From the NCBI RefSeq assembly GCF_027111275.1, contig NZ_CP114286.1, positions 3,520,501 through 3,584,500 of the forward strand: DNA of 64,000 bases, written 5' to 3'. Every line of letters begins with the position of its first letter. The first letter of the stretch is position 1. A model generated the notes under the pieces. The model did not search any database, was not told the DNA's origin, and saw only the letters and a list, made by a program, of their open reading frames with translations. This stretch comes from Flavobacterium luteolum. GTDB taxonomy: Bacteria; Bacteroidota; Bacteroidia; Flavobacteriales; Flavobacteriaceae. Positions 1-9,973 of the stretch are shown here, piece by piece. The translations under genes were made by a program, and so were the position numbers.

Positions 1-2
1 TT

Positions 3-1088
3 GCAGCACAGGGAATGCCGGGGGTAAAAGCAAAGGTGACAAAAGATGGTCTGCTTCCTTCTGCAGGGGTTGGATCTTACCAGGAACAGACAATCAACAA
101 GGCAGGTCTATATTTTTCTGACGACATTGTTTTTAATACGAGATTTAACGGAGGATTTGGAGTAAGAATTGAACATGAAAATAACAGGGATTTACATGAT
201 CCGTATCTTAATCAATTTATAAAAGACAGGCCCTTAGTTACTGATTCGAGAAGCAAGTTCAACAAAGTGTTTACAGGGAATGCCGTGGCAAAAGTTACCA
301 ACAATTTCGGTTTTTTAGCAGATGCAGTTTATAACAGTTTTTATTCTCGTTACTGGGATTATAATGAGAGAGATGCAGACGGTTTCCCAACGGCCGACGC
401 GATTACCTCTGTTGCAAAAGATAATTTTGTGAATGTGATAAATTACGGGGGAGGTATATACTGGAACCGCGGGGAGCTGTTCAGTATAGTATCGAAAGTT
501 ACACACATCAGCAAAAACAACATTGTAACCTCTCAGACGGGATATAACGCTACAGGGCAGCAGCAGACAGTTGCTCCGATTATTTATGACATCAGTACAA
601 CAGGATGGACAACGGATATCATTTCAAATCCATTTAAAAATTTCAACCTGCATTTCCTGCTTACTTTACAGAAACCGCAGTATAAAAACTATTCGTATTC
701 AATATTCGGAAATGAGTATTCATACAACAATAAAAATATACCTGAACTGTCAAAAGTTCTTATAGAGCTTGATCCGAGCTACTATTTGTTTGATCGTGAT
801 GTGAGAGTCTGGCTGAGCTTGAGATATTTCGGACCGCAGGCAGCAAATCCAACCAATGCATTTACTTATAACGGCTGGATAGAAAATTTCGGAGGTATCG
901 ATTACCATTTTAATAAAAATATCGATTTTAAATTACAGGTAGTTAATTTCTTGGGACAAAGCGGGGTAAAAGGAGCCATAGTCGGGGCAGACCAGATTAC
1001 AGATGCTACGCCGTATATCGGTAAAACAGTTGTTGCAGGTGGTATCCGTCCAAGAACTTTGGAACTGACAGTGAAGTTAAATTTTTAG
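3..1088 (+). CDS. TonB-dependent receptor, C-terminal part (5' end outside window)
   Basis: The reading frame is open from the window edge, so this is the last ~360 residues of a larger protein. The sequence has alternating aromatic/polar beta-strands, repeated N-F-x-L patterns and a C-terminus ending in a strand with terminal Phe (TVKLNF), as is usual for outer-membrane beta-barrels recognised by BAM. The phrase 'DFKLQVVNFLG' near the end is typical of the last strands of TonB-dependent receptors. The plug domain is not visible. Position at the head of a carbohydrate gene cluster suggests uptake of oligosaccharides. It could belong to the SusC subfamily or to a non-SusC receptor; what is visible does not decide this, although no susD follows. 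Confidence 0.8.
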   Translation, partial: AAQGMPGVKAKVTKDGLLPSAGVGSYQEQTINKAGLYFSDDIVFNTRFNGGFGVRIEHENNRDLHDPYLNQFIKDRPLVTDSRSKFNKVFTGNAVAKVTNNFGFLADAVYNSFYSRYWDYNERDADGFPTADAITSVAKDNFVNVINYGGGIYWNRGELFSIVSKVTHISKNNIVTSQTGYNATGQQQTVAPIIYDISTTGWTTDIISNPFKNFNLHFLLTLQKPQYKNYSYSIFGNEYSYNNKNIPELSKVLIELDPSYYLFDRDVRVWLSLRYFGPQAANPTNAFTYNGWIENFGGIDYHFNKNIDFKLQVVNFLGQSGVKGAIVGADQITDATPYIGKTVVAGGIRPRTLELTVKLNF

Positions 1089-1098
1089 CAGATAATTC

Positions 1099-1128
1099 AA
1101 CAGGGTAATATGAGACTGTTACCCTGTT
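1099..1128 (+). terminator. Hairpin after the receptor gene
   Basis: Perfect 10-bp inverted repeat (AACAGGGTAA ... TTACCCTGTT) with a 10-nt loop just after the stop codon. It lacks a T-run, so it may be an RNA-stabilising or attenuating hairpin and not a full terminator. Confidence 0.5.
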
Positions 1129-1195
1129 AAACACAAGAAGCATGTAAGTCTCACACAATTCAATTTTTAATATTTTAATCTTAAATCACTAACAC

Positions 1196-1585
1196 ATGAA
1201 AACAATTAGTAAAACTTTAATTATGATAATGCTTTTAATTGGGGGATTTGCCGCCAACGCCCAGAAAGCAGATGGAAATTTAACTCCAAGCGAAAAGTAT
1301 TTTATTGGGAAATGGAAATTAGATGTTTTTGGAATGCCCCAGGGGGATGCTGTAATGATATTGGAGGTTACAAAAACGGATGGCGTTCTGGGAGGTACAA
1401 TTGGTAATGAAGGAACAGCAGCCCTGAAATTAACAAAAGCAGAGATTAAGGATAATACCCTTACAGTACGCTTTCTTGGAGGAGGCTGGGACATTCCGCT
1501 GTATCTTGATAAGAAAGATGAAACATCAGTAACCGGAAGCATGAATGATATGTTTGACATAGAGGGCAAAAAAATTACGAAGTAA
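1196..1585 (+). CDS. Small secreted protein, unknown function
   Basis: 129 aa with a clear signal peptide (residues 1-22, ending in A-N-A-Q), so exported to the periplasm or cell surface. The mature part is about 107 residues with short beta-strands and Gly/Asp turns (IGKWKLDVFGMPQGDAVMIL, GGTIGNEG), which recalls a small lipocalin-like or beta-sandwich fold. I do not recognise a named family. It lies between a TonB-dependent receptor and a rhamnosidase and has its own hairpin terminator, so it may be transcribed with the receptor. A role in glycan binding would be only a guess. Confidence 0.75.
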   Translation: MKTISKTLIMIMLLIGGFAANAQKADGNLTPSEKYFIGKWKLDVFGMPQGDAVMILEVTKTDGVLGGTIGNEGTAALKLTKAEIKDNTLTVRFLGGGWDIPLYLDKKDETSVTGSMNDMFDIEGKKITK

Positions 1586-1591
1586 TTTTTA

Positions 1592-1644
1592 AATGTTTTG
1601 CAGTTCTTTAAATAGTTGAGGAACTGCAAAGCATTAAATTTTTA
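1592..1644 (+). terminator. Rho-independent terminator
   Basis: Stem AATGTTTTGCAGTTC / GAACTGCAAAGCATT with one bulge and a ~14-nt loop, followed by AAATTTTT. It separates the small secreted protein from the glycosidase genes. Confidence 0.65.
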
Positions 1645-1735
1645 GAATGTTTAAAAAATGCAAAGCTGGAACCAGCTTAAATCATAATACAGCCTTTGCT
1701 GCTGTTTAAGATAAAAAACTAAAACAATTACTATA

Positions 1736-4624
1736 ATGGGAAAAAAGCTTTTTGTTTTCTTGCTTCTTTGTTCACTTACTGCTTCATATTCACAGACAGC
1801 GGAAAAAAAAGACTGGCTTAAAAGCTACGATATTTCAATTGAGAGCTTTAAAAAGCCGCCGCTTGACTACGCTCCATTTGCAAGATGGTGGTGGCCGGGT
1901 AATGATGTTGATAAAGAACAGCTGAAAGCTGAAATCAATCTGTTTGCTGATAATAATTTTGGAGGTGTAGAAATTCAGCCAATGTCGCTGGTATTTCCCA
2001 CAAAGGGAAAGGGACGGGCCGATAGGATTATGGGTTTCGACACGCCGCTTTATTATGAGAATTTAAAAGCAGTATTTGAAGAGGCCAGAAAAAGAGGAGT
2101 AACTGTTGATATGACTGACGGAAGCGGGTGGCCTGCGGGCGGAGATCATTTAACCGAAGATGACAATAACTTGAAACTGGATTATGGAATAATGGATATT
2201 CCTTCCGGTAACAAGAACGCTTTAAAGATTCCGCGTGCTGCCAAGGGTGATCGCCCTAAGGCAAAGCTTGTCGCACTGCTGGCCGCAAAAGTTCTAAATA
2301 ATCCTGACAATGCTAAAAAGTCATATATGCTGGATGCAGATTCGGTGATAAATATAACAGACAAAGTTAAGGACTCAACTTTTATATATTCTCCAAAGGG
2401 TTCCTCATGGAAGGCAATAGCACTGTGGTCAATTCCCGCTATGGAATCGCCAATGCTTTCAGCCAAAAAAAATGCAGGTTTTGTAATGAATCATTTTGAT
2501 TCCACAAAAGTGAAAAAAAGTTTAAATTATCTTTTTGGAGAGCGTACAGGAATGACTTCTTATTTCGGAAATCCTTTCCGATCGGTTTTTGATGACAGTT
2601 TTGAGTTTAAAGTAGAACGGCATTTTTCCGAAGATTTCACTAGATTTTTTAAGGCCAACAGAGGCTATGACGCTGTAAAATATCTGCCTGCCAATATCTG
2701 GCTGGGATATAACTGCATTACTTCAAGATTATCTAATCCTGAGGCACAGCCAGATTTTATATATAGTGAAGAGGATTGGAGACTGCGTTATGATTATGAT
2801 TTGACTTTATCTGAGCTGCTGGTGAAACATTTCTTTAAACCTGCTAACTTATGGGCTGAATCCAGAGGACTGCTGCATCGTACTCAGGGGTACGGCGTTA
2901 ATATGGACATGATAGCTGCAGCCGGGGAGACTCAAATTCCTGAAATGGAGACCATGCAGTTTAACATCGCTTCAGAAGGAGGTTTTAAAATAATTTCATC
3001 AGGAGCTCATCTGTATAACCGTCCTGTAGTCAGCTGCGAGTCAGCTGTCTATTCGGGCAGGGAGTTTATGACTACACCGCAGAAACTTAAAATGTTAATG
3101 GATAAAGCTTTCTGCAGCGGTGTGAATCAAATTATCTGGCATGGAGTTCCTTACCAGTATTCGCCTGAAGGCTATCCTAAAGAAGGATGGTATCCCTTTT
3201 TTAATTCCGGTGTCGGAATCAGGTTCTCAACTAATATGGGAACGGCCAATCCTTATTGGAAATATATGAAGAGCATAAATCAATACGGTCAGCGTGTCCA
3301 ATATGCAATGAGAAGCGGTAAGGCTCAGGCGGATGTTTTAGTTTATTTTCCTTTCCTGAGCTACAGCCAGTCAGCTGCAAATCCCTCAGAAGTCTTGTTA
3401 AAAGGATACATGAAGGATGTCGAGCCGCCTCTTTCCGCTGAAATCTCTGAACCTGAGAGCTACAATCAGCCGTCCAGTACGGAATGGCTTCAAAAGATAT
3501 GGCCTCTGCTGAATGAACTTAACTCCAAAGGCATCACCTGGGACTGGATTAATGATGCTTCCGTTCAGGAATTAAAAGCTACTTCGGACAAAAAAATAAG
3601 CATCAAAGGAAATGTTTATCAGTCCATTGTTCTTTTTGACCCGCCATTTGTACAGCTTAAAAGTGCTGAAAATCTTAAAAAGCTCTCCAAAGCAGCAGTA
3701 AATATTCTAATGGTCGGCAGCCTGGCAAAAAAACAGCCAAGTTTCAATAATTACAGAAAAAATGATCAGCTGACTGAAAAACTCATTGCAGAAACATCAA
3801 AAGCAGGCAGCACTAAAATTATTGAAATAAATTCCAGCATATCATCATGGTCCGAGACACTTGATATCCCAGTCAGGTATGCTGACACAAAAAATAATTT
3901 AAGACAGGCCAGACGCTTGATGAGCGACGGATCGCTTTTGCAGTTTATATGGAACCAGAGTGAAAAATGGCAGAGGATTGATTTGAAATTAAGTCCTGAA
4001 TATAAAAATGCGTACTGGATGGATGCTGAGTCCGGACTTGTAAAACCAGGGATGATTAACGGTAAAAATGAAACAGGTTACCTTCTGCCGCCATTCAGCA
4101 CAATCATTCTGAATGCCAGCCTTTCACCAATACAGAATTTACAAACTGCAGAAACTGCAGGATTTAATCCTGAAAATGCCAGGGCATTAGCAGCAATAGA
4201 TAAATGGGACATCAAATCAGGCCCTGCTTCTCTTAATAACAGTGGACTGTTTGACTGGAAAAGCAATGCCGACTTTAAGCATTCGTCTGAGCTGGGAGAG
4301 TACACCGCCACTTTTACGCTTGCAGATGCAGATCTATCCAAATCATACTTTTTGGATTTGGGCAGAGTCTGCTTCAGCGCAGATGTTATTATTAACGACA
4401 AACCAGTCAGTTCAATGATATTTTCTCCCTATGTATGTGATATAACAAATTACATACGTCCTGGATTAAATAAGGTGAAAGTTGTTGTAACGCCTACCAA
4501 ATTTAATGAGTTTGCCGGTTTGGGAAGCAAAGGCGACAAGCTCTACAAGCTGTTAAAAGATTCTGAGCTCATGAGCCAGGGTTTATTGGGGCCGGTACAT
4601 ATTTACGAACAAAAAAAACAATAG
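1736..4624 (+). CDS. GH106-type alpha-L-rhamnosidase
   Basis: 962 aa, with a signal peptide at residues 1-19 (cut near SYSQ), so periplasmic or surface exposed. The N-terminal catalytic part carries PFARWWWPGND (about residue 47) and DMTDGSGWPAGG (about residue 125), which are hallmarks of the GH106 / 'glycosyl hydrolase' family of Bacteroidota exo-rhamnosidases. The C-terminal ~120 residues form a galactose-binding-like beta-sandwich (LGRVCFSADVIINDKPV). The family hydrolyses terminal alpha-L-rhamnose from rhamnogalacturonan, ulvan or other rhamnosylated glycans. It is followed after only 4 nt by a GH3 gene, so the two are probably co-translated. Length is within the family range. Substrate cannot be decided from sequence. 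Confidence 0.88.
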   Translation: MGKKLFVFLLLCSLTASYSQTAEKKDWLKSYDISIESFKKPPLDYAPFARWWWPGNDVDKEQLKAEINLFADNNFGGVEIQPMSLVFPTKGKGRADRIMGFDTPLYYENLKAVFEEARKRGVTVDMTDGSGWPAGGDHLTEDDNNLKLDYGIMDIPSGNKNALKIPRAAKGDRPKAKLVALLAAKVLNNPDNAKKSYMLDADSVINITDKVKDSTFIYSPKGSSWKAIALWSIPAMESPMLSAKKNAGFVMNHFDSTKVKKSLNYLFGERTGMTSYFGNPFRSVFDDSFEFKVERHFSEDFTRFFKANRGYDAVKYLPANIWLGYNCITSRLSNPEAQPDFIYSEEDWRLRYDYDLTLSELLVKHFFKPANLWAESRGLLHRTQGYGVNMDMIAAAGETQIPEMETMQFNIASEGGFKIISSGAHLYNRPVVSCESAVYSGREFMTTPQKLKMLMDKAFCSGVNQIIWHGVPYQYSPEGYPKEGWYPFFNSGVGIRFSTNMGTANPYWKYMKSINQYGQRVQYAMRSGKAQADVLVYFPFLSYSQSAANPSEVLLKGYMKDVEPPLSAEISEPESYNQPSSTEWLQKIWPLLNELNSKGITWDWINDASVQELKATSDKKISIKGNVYQSIVLFDPPFVQLKSAENLKKLSKAAVNILMVGSLAKKQPSFNNYRKNDQLTEKLIAETSKAGSTKIIEINSSISSWSETLDIPVRYADTKNNLRQARRLMSDGSLLQFIWNQSEKWQRIDLKLSPEYKNAYWMDAESGLVKPGMINGKNETGYLLPPFSTIILNASLSPIQNLQTAETAGFNPENARALAAIDKWDIKSGPASLNNSGLFDWKSNADFKHSSELGEYTATFTLADADLSKSYFLDLGRVCFSADVIINDKPVSSMIFSPYVCDITNYIRPGLNKVKVVVTPTKFNEFAGLGSKGDKLYKLLKDSELMSQGLLGPVHIYEQKKQ

Positions 4625-4628
4625 AGGA

Positions 4629-6932
4629 ATGCTTTTAAAATCAACTTGCATATATTTTTTTCTACTATCCTTCAGTGCGGCATCTGGACAAATCAGCAGA
4701 GCTCCGCAATTGGGGAAGTCGCCGGTCAAAGAGGTGATCAATGCGATGACTCTGGAAGAAAAAATTAATTTAGTAAAAGGCAGCGGCATGCGCGGCAATG
4801 AAAATAATAACGGACCTGTTGCAGGAGGCATTGACGGAAAAGTTCCAGGTGCGGCAGGCAGTACCTATGCCATACCGCGGCTAGGCATTCCTGCAATTTA
4901 TATGGCAGATGGTCCTGCAGGGCTGAGGATAGATACAGCAAGGGTGAATGATAAGAAAAGGTACTATTCGACAGCTTTTCCAACAGGAACCTCGCTGGCA
5001 TCATCATGGAATACAGATCTTGTTAAAGAGGTAGGAAAAGCTATGGGAAAAGAAGTTTTGGAATATGGCATCGATATTTTACTGGCGCCAGGAATAAATA
5101 TTCAAAGAAATCCGCTCTGCGGCAGAAATTTTGAATACTATTCGGAGGATCCTTTACTGGCAGGCTACCTTACGAGCGCTATGGTTACCGGCATCCAGTC
5201 AAATGGAGTCGGTACTTCCGTAAAGCATTTTGCTGTAAATAACCAGGAAAACAACCGTTATAATTTAGATGCGGTAATCGGGCAGAGGGCATTACGTGAA
5301 ATTTATCTCAGAGGATTTGAAATTGCCGTTAAAGAGGCAGACCCGTGGACTATTATGAGTTCCTATAATAAATTGAACGGGGTATATACTTCTGAGAGCA
5401 CTTCTCTACTTACCGCCATACTGCGAAAAGAATGGGGTTTTAAAGGGATTGTTGTTACGGACTGGTATGCCGGCCGCAAACCTGTTGAACAGGTTAAAGC
5501 GGGTAATGATCTGCTGATGCCGGGCAGGGATATGGAATATACCGCCATTAAGGAAGCAATAGAAAATAAATCTCTAGATGTTGAACTTCTGGACAGAAAT
5601 ATTGAAAAGATACTTAATATCGTACTGCATTCCCCTTCATTTAAAAAATATAAATATTCGAATAATCCTGATTTAAAAGCCAATGCGGCAATCGCACGCA
5701 AAGCGGCTGCGGAATCTCTGGTTTTATTAAAAAATGAAAAAGCGGCACTGCCTTTAAATAAATCAAATATATTGTTATTTGGGAATGCATCATATGATAC
5801 CTATATCGGAGGTACCGGCAGCGGAGAAGTATATAAGGCGTACAAAGTTTCAATATCTGATGGTCTGCAAAATACAGACTGCAGACCGGACCAGCAGTTA
5901 ATGGACAGCTATAAAGCGCATATAGCTGCAGAGAAAAGAAACAGACCCCAGCGTTCGAGCCTCCTTGCAACGGAAAAACTGCTTGCGGAAAAAAAATTCA
6001 CCATCGATGAAATTAATTCGATTGCTGATAGAGGCGAAACAGCTGTTATTACGATTTCCCGAACTGCAGGTGAGGGAAGTGACAGAAACGTAGATAAAGA
6101 TTATTATCTGCAGGCTTCCGAAATTGAATTAATTGAAAATGTTTCATCGGTTTTTCATGCTAAAAATAAGAGGGTGGCTGTAATCCTAAATATTGATGCG
6201 GCGGTAGATGTCGCAGCCTGGAGAGATAAAGTGGATGCAATTTTACTTGCATGGCTTCCGGGCCAGGAAGCCGGAAATGCTGTTGCGGATATTGTCACAG
6301 GAAAACTTAGTCCTTCGGGGCATCTATCAATCACTTTTCCTATGAAATATGAGGATGTTCCCTCAGCAGGGACATTTCCGGGAAAGGGAGAGAAAAGACC
6401 GGCCAAAGCAGTTTATAATGACGGGATATATGTAGGTTACAGGCATAATGTGTCATTTGATGTCAAACCAGCTTACGAATTTGGTTTTGGCTTATCCTAT
6501 ACTAATTTCAGCATTACCGGCATCAAATTGAACAGCACTAAATTTTCTAAATCGATCAGTGCCAGCGTTAATGTTAAAAACACTGGAAACCAGTCAGGCA
6601 AAGAAGTCGTGCAGCTTTACTTATCTGCTCCCCGCAAAAACATGGATAAGCCGGAAAGAGAATTGAAAGGTTTTGCAAAAACCAAACTGCTGAAGCCCGG
6701 CGAAGCGCAGAAACTAACTTTTATTTTAACTCCTAAAGAGCTGGCTTCCTTTGATGCGCAAAAATCTGCATGGATTGCTGAAAAGGGTGCCTATACTGTA
6801 AAAATTGGAAATTCGAGCAATAATTTAAAGGTGAACCAAAGTTTCACACTTGAAAACGATCTGCTGGTTGAACAGGCCAATAATGTGCTTGCTCCGACGG
6901 ATAATTTAGCTGAATTAAAAAGCGCTGAATAG
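4629..6932 (+). CDS. GH3 family glycosidase (beta-glucosidase/xylosidase-like)
   Basis: 767 aa with a signal peptide (residues 1-20). The layout is standard three-domain GH3. A TIM-barrel carries DGPAG(L)R, the GRNFEYYSEDP and SVKHFAVNNQE motifs and the nucleophile motif VTDWYAG, with Asp at about residue 278. Then come the alpha/beta sandwich domain (LVLLKNE, LPGQEAGNAVADIVTG) and a C-terminal FnIII-like domain (GKEVVQLYLSAP). The family removes non-reducing beta-linked sugars. The gene starts 4 nt after the rhamnosidase stop and is 32 nt before the sulfatase, so it sits inside one operon. The specific sugar (glucose, xylose, glucuronate) cannot be read from the sequence. Confidence 0.93.
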   Translation: MLLKSTCIYFFLLSFSAASGQISRAPQLGKSPVKEVINAMTLEEKINLVKGSGMRGNENNNGPVAGGIDGKVPGAAGSTYAIPRLGIPAIYMADGPAGLRIDTARVNDKKRYYSTAFPTGTSLASSWNTDLVKEVGKAMGKEVLEYGIDILLAPGINIQRNPLCGRNFEYYSEDPLLAGYLTSAMVTGIQSNGVGTSVKHFAVNNQENNRYNLDAVIGQRALREIYLRGFEIAVKEADPWTIMSSYNKLNGVYTSESTSLLTAILRKEWGFKGIVVTDWYAGRKPVEQVKAGNDLLMPGRDMEYTAIKEAIENKSLDVELLDRNIEKILNIVLHSPSFKKYKYSNNPDLKANAAIARKAAAESLVLLKNEKAALPLNKSNILLFGNASYDTYIGGTGSGEVYKAYKVSISDGLQNTDCRPDQQLMDSYKAHIAAEKRNRPQRSSLLATEKLLAEKKFTIDEINSIADRGETAVITISRTAGEGSDRNVDKDYYLQASEIELIENVSSVFHAKNKRVAVILNIDAAVDVAAWRDKVDAILLAWLPGQEAGNAVADIVTGKLSPSGHLSITFPMKYEDVPSAGTFPGKGEKRPAKAVYNDGIYVGYRHNVSFDVKPAYEFGFGLSYTNFSITGIKLNSTKFSKSISASVNVKNTGNQSGKEVVQLYLSAPRKNMDKPERELKGFAKTKLLKPGEAQKLTFILTPKELASFDAQKSAWIAEKGAYTVKIGNSSNNLKVNQSFTLENDLLVEQANNVLAPTDNLAELKSAE

Positions 6933-6964
6933 TTATACGGAAAATAATAAAAAATCATCTCAAT

Positions 6965-8419
6965 ATGAAAAGGAAACTTTTACTGCTGACTGCTGTAAGC
7001 ACATTTTTTAATTTTCCTAATGCTGGTGCGCAGTCCGTTAAAACCAGCGGAAGCAGGCCTAATATAATCATCATCAACATGGATGATATGGGGTATGGAG
7101 ACACGGAACCTTACGGTATGACCAATATAGCGACACCCAATTTTAACAAGGCGGCCCAGCAGGGAATCCGCCTGACAAACTTCAATGCTGCCCAGCCGGT
7201 ATGTTCTGCTTCACGTGCCAGCTTAATGACTGGCAGCTATTCCAATCGTGTCGGTATTCCAGGCGCTTTAATGCCGCAGTCTCCAATTGCGCTTAATCCT
7301 GATGAAGAAACAATAGCTACCGTTTTAAAAAAAGCAGGATATAAAACAGCAATGCTCGGCAAATGGCATCTGGGATCTAAAGCTCCATATCTGCCGGTCC
7401 ATTATGGTTTCGAGAGTTTCTTTGGACTGCCGTATTCCAATGACATGTGGCCGGTCGATTTTAATTATAAACCAGTCAAAGCATCAAAAGGGAGACCCTA
7501 TTTAACATTATTAGAGGGCGATAAAGCAGTGGATACAATAAGGACTTTAGATGATCAGGCCAGGCTCACTACCTTATATACCGAAAAGGCTGTCTCTTTT
7601 ATAAATGAAAATAAGAAAAAGAATTTCTTCCTTTATCTGGCTCATCCAATGCCCCATGTTCCGCTGGCTGTTTCAGATAAATTTAAAGGAAAAAGCGAGT
7701 TAGGCATTTTCGGTGATGTGATCATGGAACTGGACTGGTCTGTTGGAGAAATTAGAAAGGCACTGAGAGATTCGAAAATTGATAAAAAAACAATATTGAT
7801 TATCACAAGTGATAATGGACCTTGGAAAATGTACGGAGACTGGGCAGGTTCGTCCGCTGGTTTTCGGGAAGGAAAGGGGACAAGTTTTGAAGGCGGTACC
7901 CGAGTGCCCTGCATAATAATCTGGCCGGACAATATCCCGGCAGGCATGGTTAACAGCGAGTTGATGACCAATATGGATATTCTGCCGACCGTTGCAGCAG
8001 CCTGCGGCGCTGCACTGCCTGTGAAGAAAATTGATGGAATGAATTTTCTCCCGATGCTTACAGGCCTGGAAACGAAGGGGCCAAGAGATACTTTTTATTA
8101 TTATTATAATGATCCTGCAGAGCTTAGGGCAATCCGCTATAAAAGCTGGAAAATGGTATTTGCACATCACAGCGGAAGTTATGATGCAGACAGAGGGATG
8201 AATGGGAAAATGGGGACATACGGAGCATTTGATGCTAAAACGGCGCTTTATGACTTATCGCGAGATCCAGGTGAAACTTATGATGTCCAGAATCAGTATC
8301 CCGAAATTGTTGCAAAGATCCTAAAGCTTGCCGAGGATGCCCGCGAAGATTTAGGGGATAAACTTACAGACCGCATAGGAAAAAACGTTCGAAATCCCGC
8401 AAATGCGGCCATTAAATAA
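6965..8419 (+). CDS. S1-family sulfatase (arylsulfatase-type)
   Basis: 484 aa with a signal peptide (residues 1-22). The metal-binding N-terminus NMDDMGYGD, the formylglycine motif VCSASRASLMTG (Cys type, C-x-A-x-R, the Cys being matured to formylglycine by an anaerobic or FGE-type enzyme encoded elsewhere) and GKWHLG are all present. A C-terminal subdomain ends near residue 480. It would remove sulfate from a sulfated sugar in the periplasm. Together with the rhamnosidase upstream it points to a sulfated, rhamnose-containing glycan such as an algal polysaccharide, although host or plant glycans cannot be excluded. Confidence 0.93.
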   Translation: MKRKLLLLTAVSTFFNFPNAGAQSVKTSGSRPNIIIINMDDMGYGDTEPYGMTNIATPNFNKAAQQGIRLTNFNAAQPVCSASRASLMTGSYSNRVGIPGALMPQSPIALNPDEETIATVLKKAGYKTAMLGKWHLGSKAPYLPVHYGFESFFGLPYSNDMWPVDFNYKPVKASKGRPYLTLLEGDKAVDTIRTLDDQARLTTLYTEKAVSFINENKKKNFFLYLAHPMPHVPLAVSDKFKGKSELGIFGDVIMELDWSVGEIRKALRDSKIDKKTILIITSDNGPWKMYGDWAGSSAGFREGKGTSFEGGTRVPCIIIWPDNIPAGMVNSELMTNMDILPTVAAACGAALPVKKIDGMNFLPMLTGLETKGPRDTFYYYYNDPAELRAIRYKSWKMVFAHHSGSYDADRGMNGKMGTYGAFDAKTALYDLSRDPGETYDVQNQYPEIVAKILKLAEDAREDLGDKLTDRIGKNVRNPANAAIK

Positions 8420-8458
8420 AACATTGGGACAGCCTGTTTTACAAAAAAAATCCAGAAG

Positions 8459-8488
8459 TTGACAGAATTAACAGTCTTAATAAATTTG
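8459..8488 (+). promoter_or_regulatory. Bacteroidota promoter, almost leaderless
   Basis: TTG (8459-8461), a 19-nt spacer, then TAAATTTG (8481-8488), an exact match to the -7 consensus TAnnTTTG with proper spacing. The start codon of the next gene is at 8496, so transcription would begin only a few nucleotides before the ATG. Confidence 0.6.
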
Positions 8489-8495
8489 TACAGTT

Positions 8496-9905
8496 ATGAA
8501 AATTAATTTTTTTTTATTCTCCTTTTTTTTGATTTTTTCAAATATTGATGCCCAGATAAAAGTTGCGTCTGCTTTAGGCGATAACATGGTGCTTCAGAGG
8601 AACAGCGAAGTTAAGATATGGGGGACTTCAAAGCCGGACAGCAGATTAACTGTCAGTGCTGACTGGAACAAAACACAGATCAAGACCATCAGTAACAGCA
8701 GAGGGGAATGGATTGTAACATTAAAAACCGGCGAGGCCGGCGGTCCCTACCTTATTTCAATCTCAGATTCTGAACAGAAGCTAAAATTAAGCAATATACT
8801 TTTAGGAGAGGTCTGGCTTTGTTCGGGACAGTCCAATATGGAAATGCCGATGCTGGGTATCGCAAATAGTCCGGTTAATAATTCAAACGAGGCCATTTTC
8901 AATGCCGATAACAATAATATCAGATTATTTACGGTCAAGCAGAATGATAAATTGACTCCGCAGGATTCCTGCCAGGGGAGCTGGTCAGCTGCAACCTCAG
9001 AATCAGTGAGTAAATTCAGTGCCGTTGCTTACTATTTTTCGCTGCAGTTATATAAAAAGCTTAATGTTCCAATCGGCATAATCTGCTCAAGTTACGGAGG
9101 ATCGCGAATTGAAGCCTGGATGGACAGTGAGACCCTTGCGAAATTTCCAAAAGATGTACAGCTGAAAGCTCAAAACAGCCAGATCGTTCAGCATAAAGCT
9201 TCGGTTCTTTTTAACGGCATGATCCATCCCCTTAAAAATTGCGTGTTCAAAGGGGTACTTTGGTACCAGGGAGAATCCAACAGGGAAGATTATAAGGATT
9301 ATGCCGATTTGATGGGCGGCATGGTCGAAAACTGGCGAAATACCTTCAATAATGGCAGTTTTCCATTTTATTACGTTCAGATAGCTCCATATTCTTATGA
9401 AAACAGCAGTGCTATTTTGAATGGCAGGTTTTGGGAAGAACAGCAGAAGGCAGCAGGCAAAATTCAAAACAGCGGCATGGTTTCCACAATTGATCTTGGT
9501 GAAGAAAAAAATCTTCATCCCGCAGAGAAAGAAATCATAGGTAAACGTCTGTCTTACTGGGCTGTTGGCAAAACGTACGATGTGAAAGGCATACACTATA
9601 AAAGCGCATCTTTTAAAGAATCATTGGTAAAGGATTCCAGCATGGTTTTGATTTTTGAGAATGAGACTTTAGGATTTACTTCATACGGTCATGATCTTTC
9701 TAACTTTGAAATCGCTGGTGAAGATAGAATTTTTTATCCCGCCAAAGCTGTTATAAATACTGCCAGAAGAATAACTGTTTCTGCAAAGGAGGTCAGCAGG
9801 CCCGCTGCGGTCCGATACTGCTTTAAAAATTTTCCGCAGGGAAATGGTTTTCTCTATAATGCGGCAGGCCTGCCGGTCATGCCCTTTCGAACAGATATCT
9901 GGTAG
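8496..9905 (+). CDS. SGNH-type carbohydrate acetylesterase (sialate O-acetylesterase family)
   Basis: 469 aa with a signal peptide (residues 1-20, cut at IDAQ). GQSNMEMPM carries the catalytic Ser at residue 113 (block I of SGNH hydrolases). VLWYQGESN is the downstream block, and the C-terminal catalytic Asp/His would be in NLHPAEKEIIGKRL. These are diagnostic of the sialate 9-O-acetylesterase-like family, which in polysaccharide utilisation loci removes acetyl groups from plant or algal glycans (CE20-like) more often than from sialic acid. It has its own predicted promoter but the same direction and context as the glycosidases before it. Confidence 0.87.
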   Translation: MKINFFLFSFFLIFSNIDAQIKVASALGDNMVLQRNSEVKIWGTSKPDSRLTVSADWNKTQIKTISNSRGEWIVTLKTGEAGGPYLISISDSEQKLKLSNILLGEVWLCSGQSNMEMPMLGIANSPVNNSNEAIFNADNNNIRLFTVKQNDKLTPQDSCQGSWSAATSESVSKFSAVAYYFSLQLYKKLNVPIGIICSSYGGSRIEAWMDSETLAKFPKDVQLKAQNSQIVQHKASVLFNGMIHPLKNCVFKGVLWYQGESNREDYKDYADLMGGMVENWRNTFNNGSFPFYYVQIAPYSYENSSAILNGRFWEEQQKAAGKIQNSGMVSTIDLGEEKNLHPAEKEIIGKRLSYWAVGKTYDVKGIHYKSASFKESLVKDSSMVLIFENETLGFTSYGHDLSNFEIAGEDRIFYPAKAVINTARRITVSAKEVSRPAAVRYCFKNFPQGNGFLYNAAGLPVMPFRTDIW

Positions 9906-9973
9906 CTCCTAAGCGTTTCTGGCCTATAAAATTCAGGGAAAATAAAATTCACAAAATAAAAATATAATTAAAA

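Noticed and set aside
7642..8170. Open frames on the - strand opposite the sulfatase gene
   Set aside because: Antisense shadows of a well-supported sulfatase.
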